A DNA stretch of 64,000 bases, from assembly GCF_963676685.1 (NCBI RefSeq), contig NC_092344.1, positions 50,800,830 through 50,864,829 of the forward strand. Reading direction: 5' to 3'. Each line of letters begins with the position of its first letter. The stretch's first letter is position 1. Under the pieces are notes generated by a model. The model saw nothing but the letters and a program-made list of their open reading frames with translations, made no database searches and was not told the DNA's origin. Made by a program: the position numbers and the translations under genes. This stretch comes from Mytilus edulis. Lineage: Eukaryota > Mollusca > Bivalvia > Mytilida > Mytilidae. Positions 13,395 to 25,900 of the stretch are shown here, one piece after another.

Positions 13395-13712
13395 CAATAT
13401 CTCAAAAAATAAAGGATGGGTCCCCAGTACACGGATGCCAAATCCGCACTATCATTTTCTATGTTTAATGGACCGTGAAAATGGGGGAACTATCTAATTT
13501 GGCATTACAATTAGAATGATTATATCACAGGGAACATGTGTACTAAGTTTCAAGTTGATTGGACTTCATCTTCGTCAAAAACCACCTCGACTAAAAACTT
13601 TAACCTGACCTCGACTAAAAACTTTAACATGAAGCAGGACAGACGGACGAACGGATTAACGAACGGACGACGCACAGACCAGAAAACATAATTCCCATAA
13701 ATGGGGCATAAA
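13395..13712 (+). repeat. Molluscan dispersed repeat ending in a GACGGACGAACG tract
   Basis: Contains an internal duplication of CCTCGACTAAAAACTTTAAC followed by ACAGACGGACGAACGG and CATAAATGGGGCATAAAA. I recognise this general ending from repeated sequences of bivalves (memory, not checked). It abuts the last exon of the secreted-protein gene, in or near its 3' UTR. Confidence 0.55.
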
Positions 13713-13752
13713 AATTACGGCAAAAAAATACGTACCTGACAGAATAATTAAA

Positions 13753-13940
13753 TCAAGACTTGCAAGATCCTGTATGTACACATGTCAGCTTTTGCTGGCA
13801 CCACTCAGTTCCTGAGGAACAGGGCATGATATATGCAATTCCATGCGCAGTACACTGAACGAAATGTGAGGGGCAGCTGGATTCTAGGTAAAACAATGGC
13901 GGGACGGCTGCTACTGCTTCACTACACTTTGTAACGACTT
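13753..13940 (-). CDS. Exon 11: chitin-binding-like domain and stop
   Basis: Acceptor TTTAATATAG precedes 13940. The exon enters in phase 1 and reads 62 residues to TGA (13753-13755). Cysteine spacing is C-x16-C-x6-C-x10-C-x12-C-x5-C, with an aromatic Trp after GTE, fitting the six-cysteine peritrophin-A/CBM14 pattern known to bind chitin. An additional Cys follows that Trp. The first ~30 residues are nearly identical to exon 10, showing recent exon duplication. A GTACGT donor-like site lies about 20 bases past the stop, so an intron in the 3' UTR is possible. Confidence 0.75.
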
Positions 13941-16900
13941 CTATATTAAATAGAAAAAAAATATTAAAATTCAGTTTTCAATTTAACCGGTATTATCCAT
14001 ACAAAAAACATTGAATTTTATGTGAAACACGCATATAATTATAAAAGTTTTTTTCTGATTTAAGTACAACTATTTGATTGGTCAGCATATTATTTACAAA
14101 TCTTTTAAAATCACTATTTGTTGGTTAGATATCTTGCAAATGATTTTTTTTACAATGAATTGAGATGCGAATGTTAACAGTACTAATGCATAAATGTGTC
14201 GACCCAATGGTTGACATGAGTATAGTAAATGGCCTTCTTTTGACTTCTCCCGCCCGGCAGTAAAACTTATTTTATAGGGATGTCCATTTGACTATTTGAA
14301 AAAAGCCACTTTCGGCCTAACTCGTTATGCTGAATCAGATGCATCGTATAAGAAGATTATAACGGTCTCTGAAAGTTAAGGATTTTTACTGAAACATTCC
14401 TTAAACGAGTCTTAAAAAGACTAAAATCAAATATTATTATAGCAAGTTCTATGTCATTGGGTCAATATTAAGCCTTTGTTTGTCGTTTCTCATGCACAAT
14501 AAGACTTACTGTCTGATGATTTGAACGCATTGCAGTTGGTATTGAGAAATATCACATCGTCAGTTTTAAGGTTATCAGTCGCATCGTCAGTGTTAAAATC
14601 AGCCACTGTATGTTCGCATGTCATCTTTTGCTGGCTCCATTCAGTTCCTTGCGCACAAGGTATAATATATGCAATTCCACGCTCGTTACACTGAACAAAA
14701 TGTGAAGGGCAACTGGACTCCAGGAAAAACAGTGGCGGCACGGCTGCTACCGCTTCACTGCACTTTGTAACGACTTCTATATTAAATGGAAAAAATATCA
14801 TTAAGGCTAATCGCTACATAAGGAACGTGAACCGTTTTGCGAAAACCACATTTAATTCTGATATTTTTCTGACATGAGTAAAGCTTACAACTACTTGGAG
14901 GTGCTTAACGACCTTGACTACCCCTGAGGGTCTCGCACAGTCGGATGTACAGCTTAAACGGAGGACAACAGTGCATATTGTATTACTGTTTGTTTGTTGT
15001 TTAATCTTGCACATTCCTCTGAATTGCATTGAGATGCTTACGCAAGTATCATATCGAAGGGAGCGTGAAATGCAAAAATATGTCGACCCCAAGGGTAATT
15101 TTTACACTGATAAAGCCTGAAAGTCTCATAGCTGGTCACATATATGGTCATCCGCCTGGACTTCTTTAACCCGGTATTTTAACCGATTTTTAAAGAAAGG
15201 TGTCCGTTTGGCCGTGCGTGCTGTATGAATGGTAAGTTTGAATCTGATTACTTGTGCAGGGTGGTGTGTAATGCTCCTTGCACGTTAACAAATCGTTACA
15301 AAATCTGCTTGCGGGGTCTGTATGTGGCATGTTGCAAGGCAAAGTGTCTGCTCCAATCCAACATACCCTTAATGGCAAAATGCCGCTTTATGATATCTCA
15401 CTCACAATAAAACTCACCGTCTGGTGTTTTGAATGCATCGCAGTCGGTATTGAGAACTATCACATCGTCGTTGTGGAGGTCATCAGCCACTTGACCATCT
15501 ACCACAAGTTTAGCGCAGATCTGGTTTGATGTTTGACTGAAGCAAGAATATAGTATTGTTTGCTAGATGAAAATTTGTTTAATGTTGATTTCACTGATAG
15601 AACATCGACTACTATAATTACATTAACTAATGATAGAGAGAAAAATTGAATATTTGAAAATTAACAAAAATGACCGAATTGAATCTTAATTGTTATTAGT
15701 AGCGTAATATTCAAAACATTCCGGATGTCCAAAATACTTATTGATTCGAGCCTGGACCTGATAACTCGTTTCCACATAAAAAGCACAACTATCTTTCTGT
15801 CGAACAATTGGATATACAAAAAATGAAAGTAAAGGAGTTAAAAAGACCTGTAACAAATAAAATTCGAGGGAATCAAAGAGATAAACAAAAAATCACATAG
15901 TCCTGGAATCTATAAGAAATAAGTTATTTATTTGGAAAAGAAGTAATAAATAGCAAAAATAAACAAAATGGTTCAGAATAAATCTTAATTATTTTAGTGC
16001 CTTTTCTGCTTGAAATGCTGATTATGTTTTCCATTTTCTTAGGTTATAGCGTGTATATGAACATGATGAATACTTATTTAATCACATTTGGTTTATTTAT
16101 CGGCTGCCGTAAAACAAAACATATGACTGCCAAGCTGGATCTTAGTTGGTTTCCAAGTCACTGTAACAAACCATTCTCTTCCAGTTGATCCATATGGAAA
16201 CAATTCTGATTTAATCATTCCTATAGGCGAAACTGTGTCAATTGCTGTTACTCTGCTCATAAAAAACACAGTATGAAAATATACACTTCAAAGCAAAACA
16301 TATTAAATTGCATCGCGATGTTTCTATCAAGTTGTTGCTTATTTTCTAAAAGGCACGCCAATCTTTTGTAATTCTTGTTTAAAACAAAAGATCGAATCAG
16401 ATTTTAAATTGAGAGAAAAGGAATTAAAACAAGCATCAAAATGCATAATGTGCCTATGAGTGTTTCCTATGTATCAGATATTGTTGTTACTGACACACAT
16501 TATATTTTCCCCTTTACAATATAATCCAGGACGTCAATTTCTTAAGCATCCCTGCAATTTAGTTGATAGAAGCACAGTTTTACTCCTTGATCCATAATAT
16601 GTTAATCAAATTCTAATGTATAAGGACAAAAACATTATAACTTCAAATAGAAATGTCAGTAAATTGTTTTCAAATATAACTTGCGACAGGTACATCATGA
16701 TTAAAGTAAAGAAACATATATACAAACTCTATCATTAAAATAATAACTCGTTATTAATAAGTACAAAAAACATTGAACCAAATATATGATCTTTTCTGAG
16801 ATCAATTTGCGGCTATATTATTTTAAAAAGTAAATAACGATAGAAGCCTCTAGCGTCTCTTTTGTTTTACTATCAGAAATATAAGTATTATTTCAAATGC

Positions 16901-19900
16901 ATCGTACCCGAACCAAATACCACTTACAGACACATTTTCAGATAAGACCTTTGTGGAATGAAAAATATAGTTACAATCTTGTCTGTTTTCGTCATTTTAT
17001 GAAAATACGAATTGCCATTTGTCACCAATTTTGTACATGAAAAGAGCAACACGATGCTGTCGCTAGAAGGTACTGCTTTTTCTTCGGTTTTCTTCGGAAC
17101 TTCGTTCCTTGTTTAGTGGGTTTGTTTTGCTCAATCTTTTGTTTTGTGTTTCCAAATCTGTGTGTTGTTTATCTTTTTCTTTGGACATGCTTGTTTTAAC
17201 TTCGACTTTTTGCTTACTCCCTTGATATCGTCTACTTTTTCCTTTTCAAAAATTTGGTTCCAATACATTATTTGGTGTGGAAAGGGGCTGTTAGTACATT
17301 TGCATTCTACCCTCCATATTCTATTGATAATAAGTTACCTTGTTTAGTCAATTTGATTTTAGAACGAGAAATGTTTAAGTTATCCTCAACATCGGAAAAT
17401 ATTTCGCCAATCAAAACGAATTTATAATATAGATAAAAATACTTTGTTTTACTGGTCAGCAGTATTGATACTGTCTATTACAAAAGGATAATGCGGTTTC
17501 ATCTTTCTGCACTATGATACACATATACGCTTAACCCCAAAACGCATAAGGCAAATTTTGGAATACAAATTGTATTACATTACATTACTGATAATGAAAG
17601 GGTTTGCCATACCTTAATGTTTCCAAACCACTTCTAGCAATAATCGACTCATTAAAAATAGTGTTGACAGGGATGTGATGAATCGAACCATCAGTTATTA
17701 TATTGGGCGGTAAAACTGGTCTCGAAGCACACAGCTCACTTGAATTACCAACAACAATCAGAAACTGCATAGAAACACTGCTGAAAGGAACTGTATCGGA
17801 AGGATTCTTGAAGTCTTCGATTTGCAAAGCTACAGCATACCAACCCACAGATGTTGTTGCATTGTAGGTCAAAATACATGATCTCTAAAAGAAAGCCCAC
17901 ATAAAATAACGCTTTCGACATTATGGTTAATATTAGAACAAATATAATTGCCATGGTTCGATACAAGAAAATCTAAACAATGTATCTGTAATGAGTGAAT
18001 ATTTTAAGAGGCTGTTTTAGATGAAACTTTAAAACATGGTGGTTACCTGATCAATTTAATATGGGGACTTTTGTAATGTGTAAAACGGTTAAGGTGCGAT
18101 TACATAGCACGATTTGTATTTCCATCCGATTTTCAATTGATTTTTAGGTGTTTTATCAGTGATGTAAAGGGAAATTTTACTTCAAATAAATTTACTTCTG
18201 ATCGAACGAAATGAACTCTTGTGTTCATTTAACAAGATTGACTTCACAATTCTCTAAGTAAGGATGGTAAAGTTGAATTAAAGGATTTAAAAAGTTGAAC
18301 AAGTTCTCTATTATAAATAAAATATTTAAAATAAAATTGCTTATTTGTACGAATCAAAGAAGAGTAAGAAACTTTCATTGTTTCCTTCCCTCGAAATGAT
18401 ACTTTGTTCTCGGACTACATTTTTCCTTGCACACATAATTCAATCCAAGAAGAGTCTGAAAAATCGTTTAGTTGCCAATGATTAATATCAATAAGCGTTT
18501 AAAGAGGGTTCATATCGTAACATTAAAACACGTTTAACCCCGCCACATGTGTTTGAGGCATTACAGGTACACTTTGAAAATTTCAAAAGTCTATCGTCCG
18601 GAGCTGTCGTTCCTAAAGGGTCTGAAGTTTTAATATTGCAATCATAGATAGATTTCTGCATTAAAGTGTTAGGTTTCAAATGTCCCATTCTGTTTACCCG
18701 TCTTCATATAAATGTCTATCACTATGTGTTCTGGTGTCACTAGTGATAAAGAATGGAGAATAGCATGTGCAAACGTACAATACTGCAGGGTGTCAAAAAA
18801 TCTATGTCCATTTAAACTAAGCTCCGTACAGTTGGGGGATATACTGTTTTACGTCTGTTTATCATTCCGTCTGTGTTCGACATGAGTCTGTTCGTACGTC
18901 CGATAAAAGTTTGATCGTATTTATCCCAGAAACTTCAAACCAGAGCTTCCTGAAATTTGGTATCAAGCTTAATGAGAGCATGCTATATTGTGTGATTATT
19001 GTAAGATCCATCGCTCCTGTTTACCGAAGACTTATATACTATTACACATAATCACTTTTCTTCAGGTTAATATGCTGTTTAATTCAAAATCAAATTCATA
19101 TAGAAAACCCTACTAAAGTAATACCAATTTGGAATAATATGTGTTATCTGAAGCTTTAAATGTATTTATCAAAACGGCTGACACAAGCGTGAGTTTTAAT
19201 ACGATAGGCGAGACGAATGACAAATTAAACAGAAATACATTTTAAATTATATCAAATTTGAATGTTATAAGATATAAATGTAGAATTTATCACAGATATA
19301 TATATATATCTAAATCTTTCACCTGCTTTACATCACGAAATTAAACAAGACTCTGTTGGAAAATCAACAATATCCACGTCCACTCTGTGTTTTTGTTAGA
19401 TGTATTTCTATTTGTATCCATCTGATGAGTTAAGCCTTTTTCAACTGATTTTTATAGTTTGTTCCAATTTTGTACTGTTACACCACTGTCCAAGGTTAGG
19501 GGAGAGTTGGCACCTTTAAACGGATTTAACCCTGCCACATTCTGTATGTGCCTGTCCCAAGTCAAGAGCATGTAATTCAGTCGTTGTCGTTTGTTGCTGT
19601 GTAAAATATTTGTTTTTTGTTCATTATTTTGTACTTTAATTAGGCCGTAGTTTTTCTCGTTTGAATTGTTTTACATTTGTTATTTCGAGGTCTTTTATAG
19701 CTGACTATGCGGTGTGGGCTTTGCTCATTGTTGAAGGCCGTAAGGTGACCTACATTTGTTAATTTCTGTGTCATCTGGTCTCTTGTGGAGAGTTGTTTAA
19801 TTTGAAATCACACCACATCTTCTTATTTTTATAACAACATCATTTTCGTCCAATCATAGAACAGATCAGCGACATATATATCTAATCAGGTGGTTCTGAA

Positions 19901-22900
19901 CTGCAGCAAAATATTTGTCACTTGCATTTAGGCAAACAATAATTTGCACAGTAATAACGAAATCAATTCCGGACAAATAGAATTTTCATGAAATGCCCCA
20001 CGTTCATATGTCCGTGCAAAGAAGATCATATGGGGAACGAAACCCTAAATGAACCTGCTATTCTCCGTTATACACGTTATAAAAGTCCGCTCAATTTATT
20101 TATACATTCATAACGAAAAATTGTTGGGACAAGGATTTAGGAAGGACTACAATGGCGGACATGGGTAACACAATAGACCACGGCCAATGAGTAGCTGTGA
20201 ATTGAAATATGATCAATTAAACACGGGTGCTCAGAATAAAAACACGTGGCCACGAATCAATAAATGGCGTCTTATTCTTATTCGAAAGAAAATATTTTAA
20301 CTTCCCTTTATGCGAACACTTGTCGTCGATACTGATGATGACGGAGTCACAACCAAGGCAGGATTTCCTTACTCCCTCAGAGCACTCAATATCACTCACT
20401 ATTCTTAATTATCCGGGTTCGTATAATAGAGGCATCACTTATCGGTGTTGTTTTTTATTTATTTTTTATTGTTATTGTAATTTTTCAGGGTCTTGCATGG
20501 TGCTATTGGTGTCAATGTCTTATGTTAGTGTCTTTGCCTCGAAACTATCAAAATGGAATGTAAAAATACTAAACATAATCGAAAGCAATGTCAAAATGAC
20601 GATTTTTTTTAAATTTATATGTTGTTTTGATTCTACTTTATTTTACGAAATAAATATTGTATGCGTTCAGTTACATGTTACCTCGTCTAGATAAGAACCA
20701 CTCAGTGTTTCACATACTCCACCACATTCATCATTTGGAGTTTTTGTAGACCATCGACAACGTATAACATCACCATCATCATCAGAAACTATAAGATAGA
20801 TTGATCATTTTATTATTGTTGCCGCTGTTCTTTATTTTCTTTGACCTAATGTCTTGAGAATGTCTTGCTCTAGATAGTCCTTAATTAGAGTTCACTACTG
20901 GACTGTTCAGTAAGTGATCTTTTTTCCCTATCTTATCTATCGAGTTCAATATTTTTGATAAAAGTTAATATTGTCTAGTATTCTCAAGAAAGATCTCACG
21001 CATTTAATTATTGTTTTATATTTATTTTCTCTTGAAAAAAACTATTGTTTCACATCTTTGTCATAAACTTACCATTTAAACTAATCTCGTTCTACTATAG
21101 GGTTTCTTTACGTCATACGTTTTATTAAAACAGAAGCCAAGGTTAAAGTAAATGAAAAGACATATTTCTGTTTGATATATATACTGAACGACCTTAAAAA
21201 CGCAACACTCATTTTGTTGATTTTTTTACCAAATCTTAAAACTACTTTCGTGCTTATTATACTTCTTTCTCTTTACAAAAAATCTAAATCTGACTTACCG
21301 GTGGTTATTATACATGCCGAACTTTTGAAGTCGCACGAATTTCTTAAAGCGAAATTTGGAACCCATGAAAGATTGTTTCAGTTTTTTTTTGCTTTGTGAA
21401 ACAGTTCTTTCAATCCTTTGCCACAATTAAATCAGTTAAAACATGTTGCATCTCCATATTGCCAAGACTGAGAAATAAAAAACTGAATCAGCCCTTAAGA
21501 ATACTGCAAACAGGAAAACATAAACGTGCTGCAACCATACTGTATGACTTCAGAAACTCGTCTTACTGTCCTTCCGACAAGGATACAAGTAGACAAGATT
21601 TGTCGATGGCCATCAATGAACAGATCTACGTGAAGAGACAATGAAACGTCAACAGAATGTGATTACGCAACGTTGTTTGGCAGACATGTTTACGGCCGCA
21701 ACGTCAACTGCTAATAAAATTGCCGAATGCCATTGCGTACAGATTCATGCCATAAATGTTTCCCATCAACTGAATTGCCAAAGAATCGACTGAAGGAAAA
21801 CCTTTAAAGCCCTCAAGTTCCAACCGCATACTTGCCAAAACCAATTAATGGGTTGAACAAATGCAAAACCAGAAGGTGTAAAACAGAACCCAAAAAATGT
21901 CAGACATAATTTGTTGACCTTTCTGACAATCATTTTGGCGTTTGTAACAGAAAGTCATCGCTTTTGACGGTGACACATTCATTCAAAAATAACAAAAATT
22001 AATCTAGTGTTGCGTATCTAAAGTCGGTCGGTATATTAGACTGAATGGATTTCAGGTATAACTTTTTCGAATGAATTATGGTTAAAAGATTTTCAAATAA
22101 TGTATTTCATTTTATCGAAACTACTGACAGCTCCATTGAGCATGTGTCGCTCACTCGGCATAAGTTTTAAGAAGGTCGGGGTTGGGGTCGATTTGGCCTT
22201 GTTTGGTATAACACAAACTAAGGGTTTCAGGGGAAACGAATTTTAGTTTTCTATCCCATCAGCACTCATATAAAACTATTTGCTTGATTGGTTGATATAT
22301 TTGGTATTTTGAGGTTGGCAATTTTATGTAAACTTTTTAAGTTGACAAACTGCGCTTCATTATCGTCAAAACTAGTTCAATTATACCAAGACTATAAATA
22401 TTCGATGAGAATTGTTTTGTTTTTTTTTTGGTTTTTTTTTTGTTAGTTTCTGTTCATAGTCACGTCGGCATAATAGGTTAACGGCAACAATTCTAAAAGA
22501 GTATAATCATATTTCGATTACCCCATAATCGCTTTAGAAATACCAAAATTAGTCACAATCGGTGTTCACCCTGGTGAAATTTTAGAAAAGGTCGCCATAT
22601 TGGTTAGTCGAAAGGAAAACAAAATACCGAAACCAGCACCCATTGTGTGCCACGTTTTATTTTCAATGTTTGAGAGTTGCATGGGAAGCATGACGGACGC
22701 AGAGTAATGACAATAGTACACACTTGCATGACAGAAAATAAGAACGAACTAATCTAAAGCCAAATGTTATGATCATAGTCTAACTGTTCATTTTCATTCT
22801 GTGAAAAGCAAAATGTTATGAGCATAGAATAACTGTTCATTTTTATATTGTGAAAAGCAAAATTGTCAATTCTATAAACATGTATAGGAATCAGGTAACT

Positions 22901-25900
22901 TTCTAATTGTTGAAATATAAACGTACCCGGTATTTTCAATGTATAGTCACACCCATAACTGAATCTTATAATAGGCTGCATTGCAGAGATTGGAGAAGAA
23001 TTTATTTTCCCTGTATCATTTCGTATGGTCAAATCTGCTATTGTCCGCATCCTCCAGCTTGAACCGCCTTCAACTAAATTTATCCAACAACAGCCCGAAA
23101 AACTAGATAATTATAAAATTAAAAACAAATAAAAGAAATAATTGGTTTTAAATCATATACACACCGTACCAATACTTACTTTTTGATATATTTGAAAAAA
23201 GAGGCGAAAGATACCAAAGAGATAATCAAACTCACAAGTCAAAAACGAACTGAAATATCATGGCAAAACACAAACCAATAGTGCTCCGAAAAAGGTACGT
23301 AGATCCTGCTCCGCATGTGGTCCTCGTAATGTTGCTCATGTAAGTACATAGCCGATGATAAGTCTAATTCGGTAGGTCACATTCGAGGGAAAGAGGACGG
23401 GATTTTGGTTACGACAATTGAAACATAAAGGTTTAGTCATCTCCAATAATTTAAAAGGGGAAAGCTATATATACAATTTTACTTAGAAGTTGTAATTCAA
23501 AAGCTCACTGGCTTTATTATCATTACTGTTAAGAATATTAAATATATTGACATATTAATCCGTCTTCTAAAGATATTTACTTTTTGATTTAATGTTAACT
23601 TATTAAATCCCGAACTTAAACTGCAAGGAATGAAATAAAAGTAATTTACAATATTAACAACTTTTAATCTTAAAACCATGTTTTGAATTATTTCTAACAT
23701 GCAATTTTCTCACTATTGACTATCTTGCTGTGACTTGTGATGCACCTAAAGGTACTTGGTTATCTTATTATCAAAATTTTCTATCAAATTTATATCCCGT
23801 TTTCAATGAAAAATGCTATTCCAATACTGAATACTTTTATGGAAAAAATCTTAGTGCTTAAAAAGTGCTGAAATTATTGCTTTGTAATCGAATAGTCGTC
23901 AGATGATTTAAATAGAATAAATTGAAAATAACTATTAAAAATAGTCCTTATAGTCACGTGATCAAACAAGGCTTTGATCACTTTCTATATTTCTACAGTC
24001 AGTTTCGACAGTTTCGATATTTCGACAGTTTTTATTCTATGTCTGATTTGAGCACTGTTATCATATTAAGTTTGGGATTTCCAAAGTACCGTATTTAAGG
24101 ACTAAAAGGCACGTACCCCGTGCAGCTGAAAGATTGTACTTTACGCTTCCGGTGCCTGTTGTCCAGTCTTCAGTTGTACTAAAGTCGGTACAGTAATATG
24201 ACATAGTAGTAATGGATCCAAAGCATCCTTTTAGGCACGTCAAAACCCCTTCACCAGAGAGTAATGTCCCGTTTTGGATTGTGTTCTCGTCGCACATATG
24301 GGAAGCTCTACTTCTACGGAAACCAACTCTGTAGTTAATCTCAATCTATAATGAATAAAAGGAGATGGGGGACATATGTCAATAAAACAGCAACAAACGA
24401 CACACGTAACCAAAAGACATCTAAGGGTTAACATACAGTCTTCAACATGTTAAGTTCTTAATCTGAGTCTAGATATGTAGTCAACGCATTTAAAGGAGAC
24501 TAATAAGTATCTACCGTCAGCACCAATTTCCCCAAATGACAAATTAACATTAAGATATAACAAACAAACTGAAAAACAAACAGCCACTGGTGAAGTTACT
24601 GACTTAATCAAGGAACATAAACATATTGTGGGGTTCAAGTAGTTTCTTGAGATTTTAACCGTCCTATCAGTCTCGATCATGAAAATACAAAAATGTTCAT
24701 AAAAGAATGTCAATCAAATTTCAGTGCAGAAAAACACTTTACTGTATATAGGTGTATTATATTGGTATAATAAGTAACATAAACAACAAACAATACTGTA
24801 TCATATGATAACTGAAAGACAAATCTGAGTCCTTAAACTATTAATATGAAATTACGCCGTCTTTCATTATACTATCGGAAGCTTTACTTCTGAGAAGATT
24901 AGAGCAACGTTATAAATAGTAAATGAGAACAAGATCTAGTGCAATGCCTATCAAAAAATTTGCATAAAATTTCATTGTTGAAAAAAGAAACATTTAGCGT
25001 GTAAAACAGCACAAAAAAGAATTGTATCGAGCGCGAAAACCACACAAATGCAATCCGATAAATTGATAGTTAGATTGTTATGATATTGTAATTATTATGT
25101 TTATTTATGTTGGCCTAATTTGTGTTGTATGGCCTGATAGTTGTTTACCAAATAATCTTATAACTGTGCAGTTTAGGAATCACTGGAACAATCACAGAAT
25201 GATTGGAACTTTCTAGAATGATCCTTATAAAAGATGCGTAATTTAAACTTCTACGTTATTCCAGAAACTTCCGTTGTAACTTTCCAGGATTTTCCACAAT
25301 GTTCCATTATAGAGTGTTCTAGAATTTTCCATGACAACACTATATATACAGACACTAAAGTTAAACTCTCATAATTAAACTTGGACTTAGACATTGATAG
25401 ACATTAGTATTCACGGCATTTGGATTGACACTTTTAGGTGGCAGGTACCAGTTTTGGTGTACCAGAACATGTGTCCCACGCAGAAATTTTGTTATAGTTA
25501 AGTATTGAGGTATATAATTGCATCATGTGGACTGAAAAAATAAATGAATGTAAATTCTAGGCTATTGTACTACACAAGTAAGTAGTTGCATACACAGGTT
25601 GGGGATTTCCTTCACATATAGGTCCAATCAGATGTCAAAATTGTGGTCTCCTCACTTGACGGCATCCAATCACAGTGGGGGAAAAATTCAGTTTTATGTA
25701 AACAAAAATATCTTGAGATTTTGATGGTAAGGATAGGTTCGGACAAGGCTCTAATTCACTGAATATCCTTTCTCTCTTGAATTTTGGCTAAAATTCTTGT
25801 CGGCTTTTAGCAGGATTTTGCAGGTGAGGATTAGATTGGTATCAGAGCATCACATTTTTTGCCTTATTTGCAATGCATTTATAAATTTTTTAATTTCCAT

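Noticed and set aside
18488-18688. Possible extra exon of the secreted gene (Cys-containing, acceptor-like TTTAATGCAG)
   Set aside because: Exons 6 and 7 already join in phase without it, and GTTTAACCCCGCCACATG inside it resembles a mussel repeat phrase.
20227-20694. 155-codon plus-strand frame
   Set aside because: It overlaps exon 6 at the 3' edge and has no domain; low-complexity T-rich half. A chance frame.
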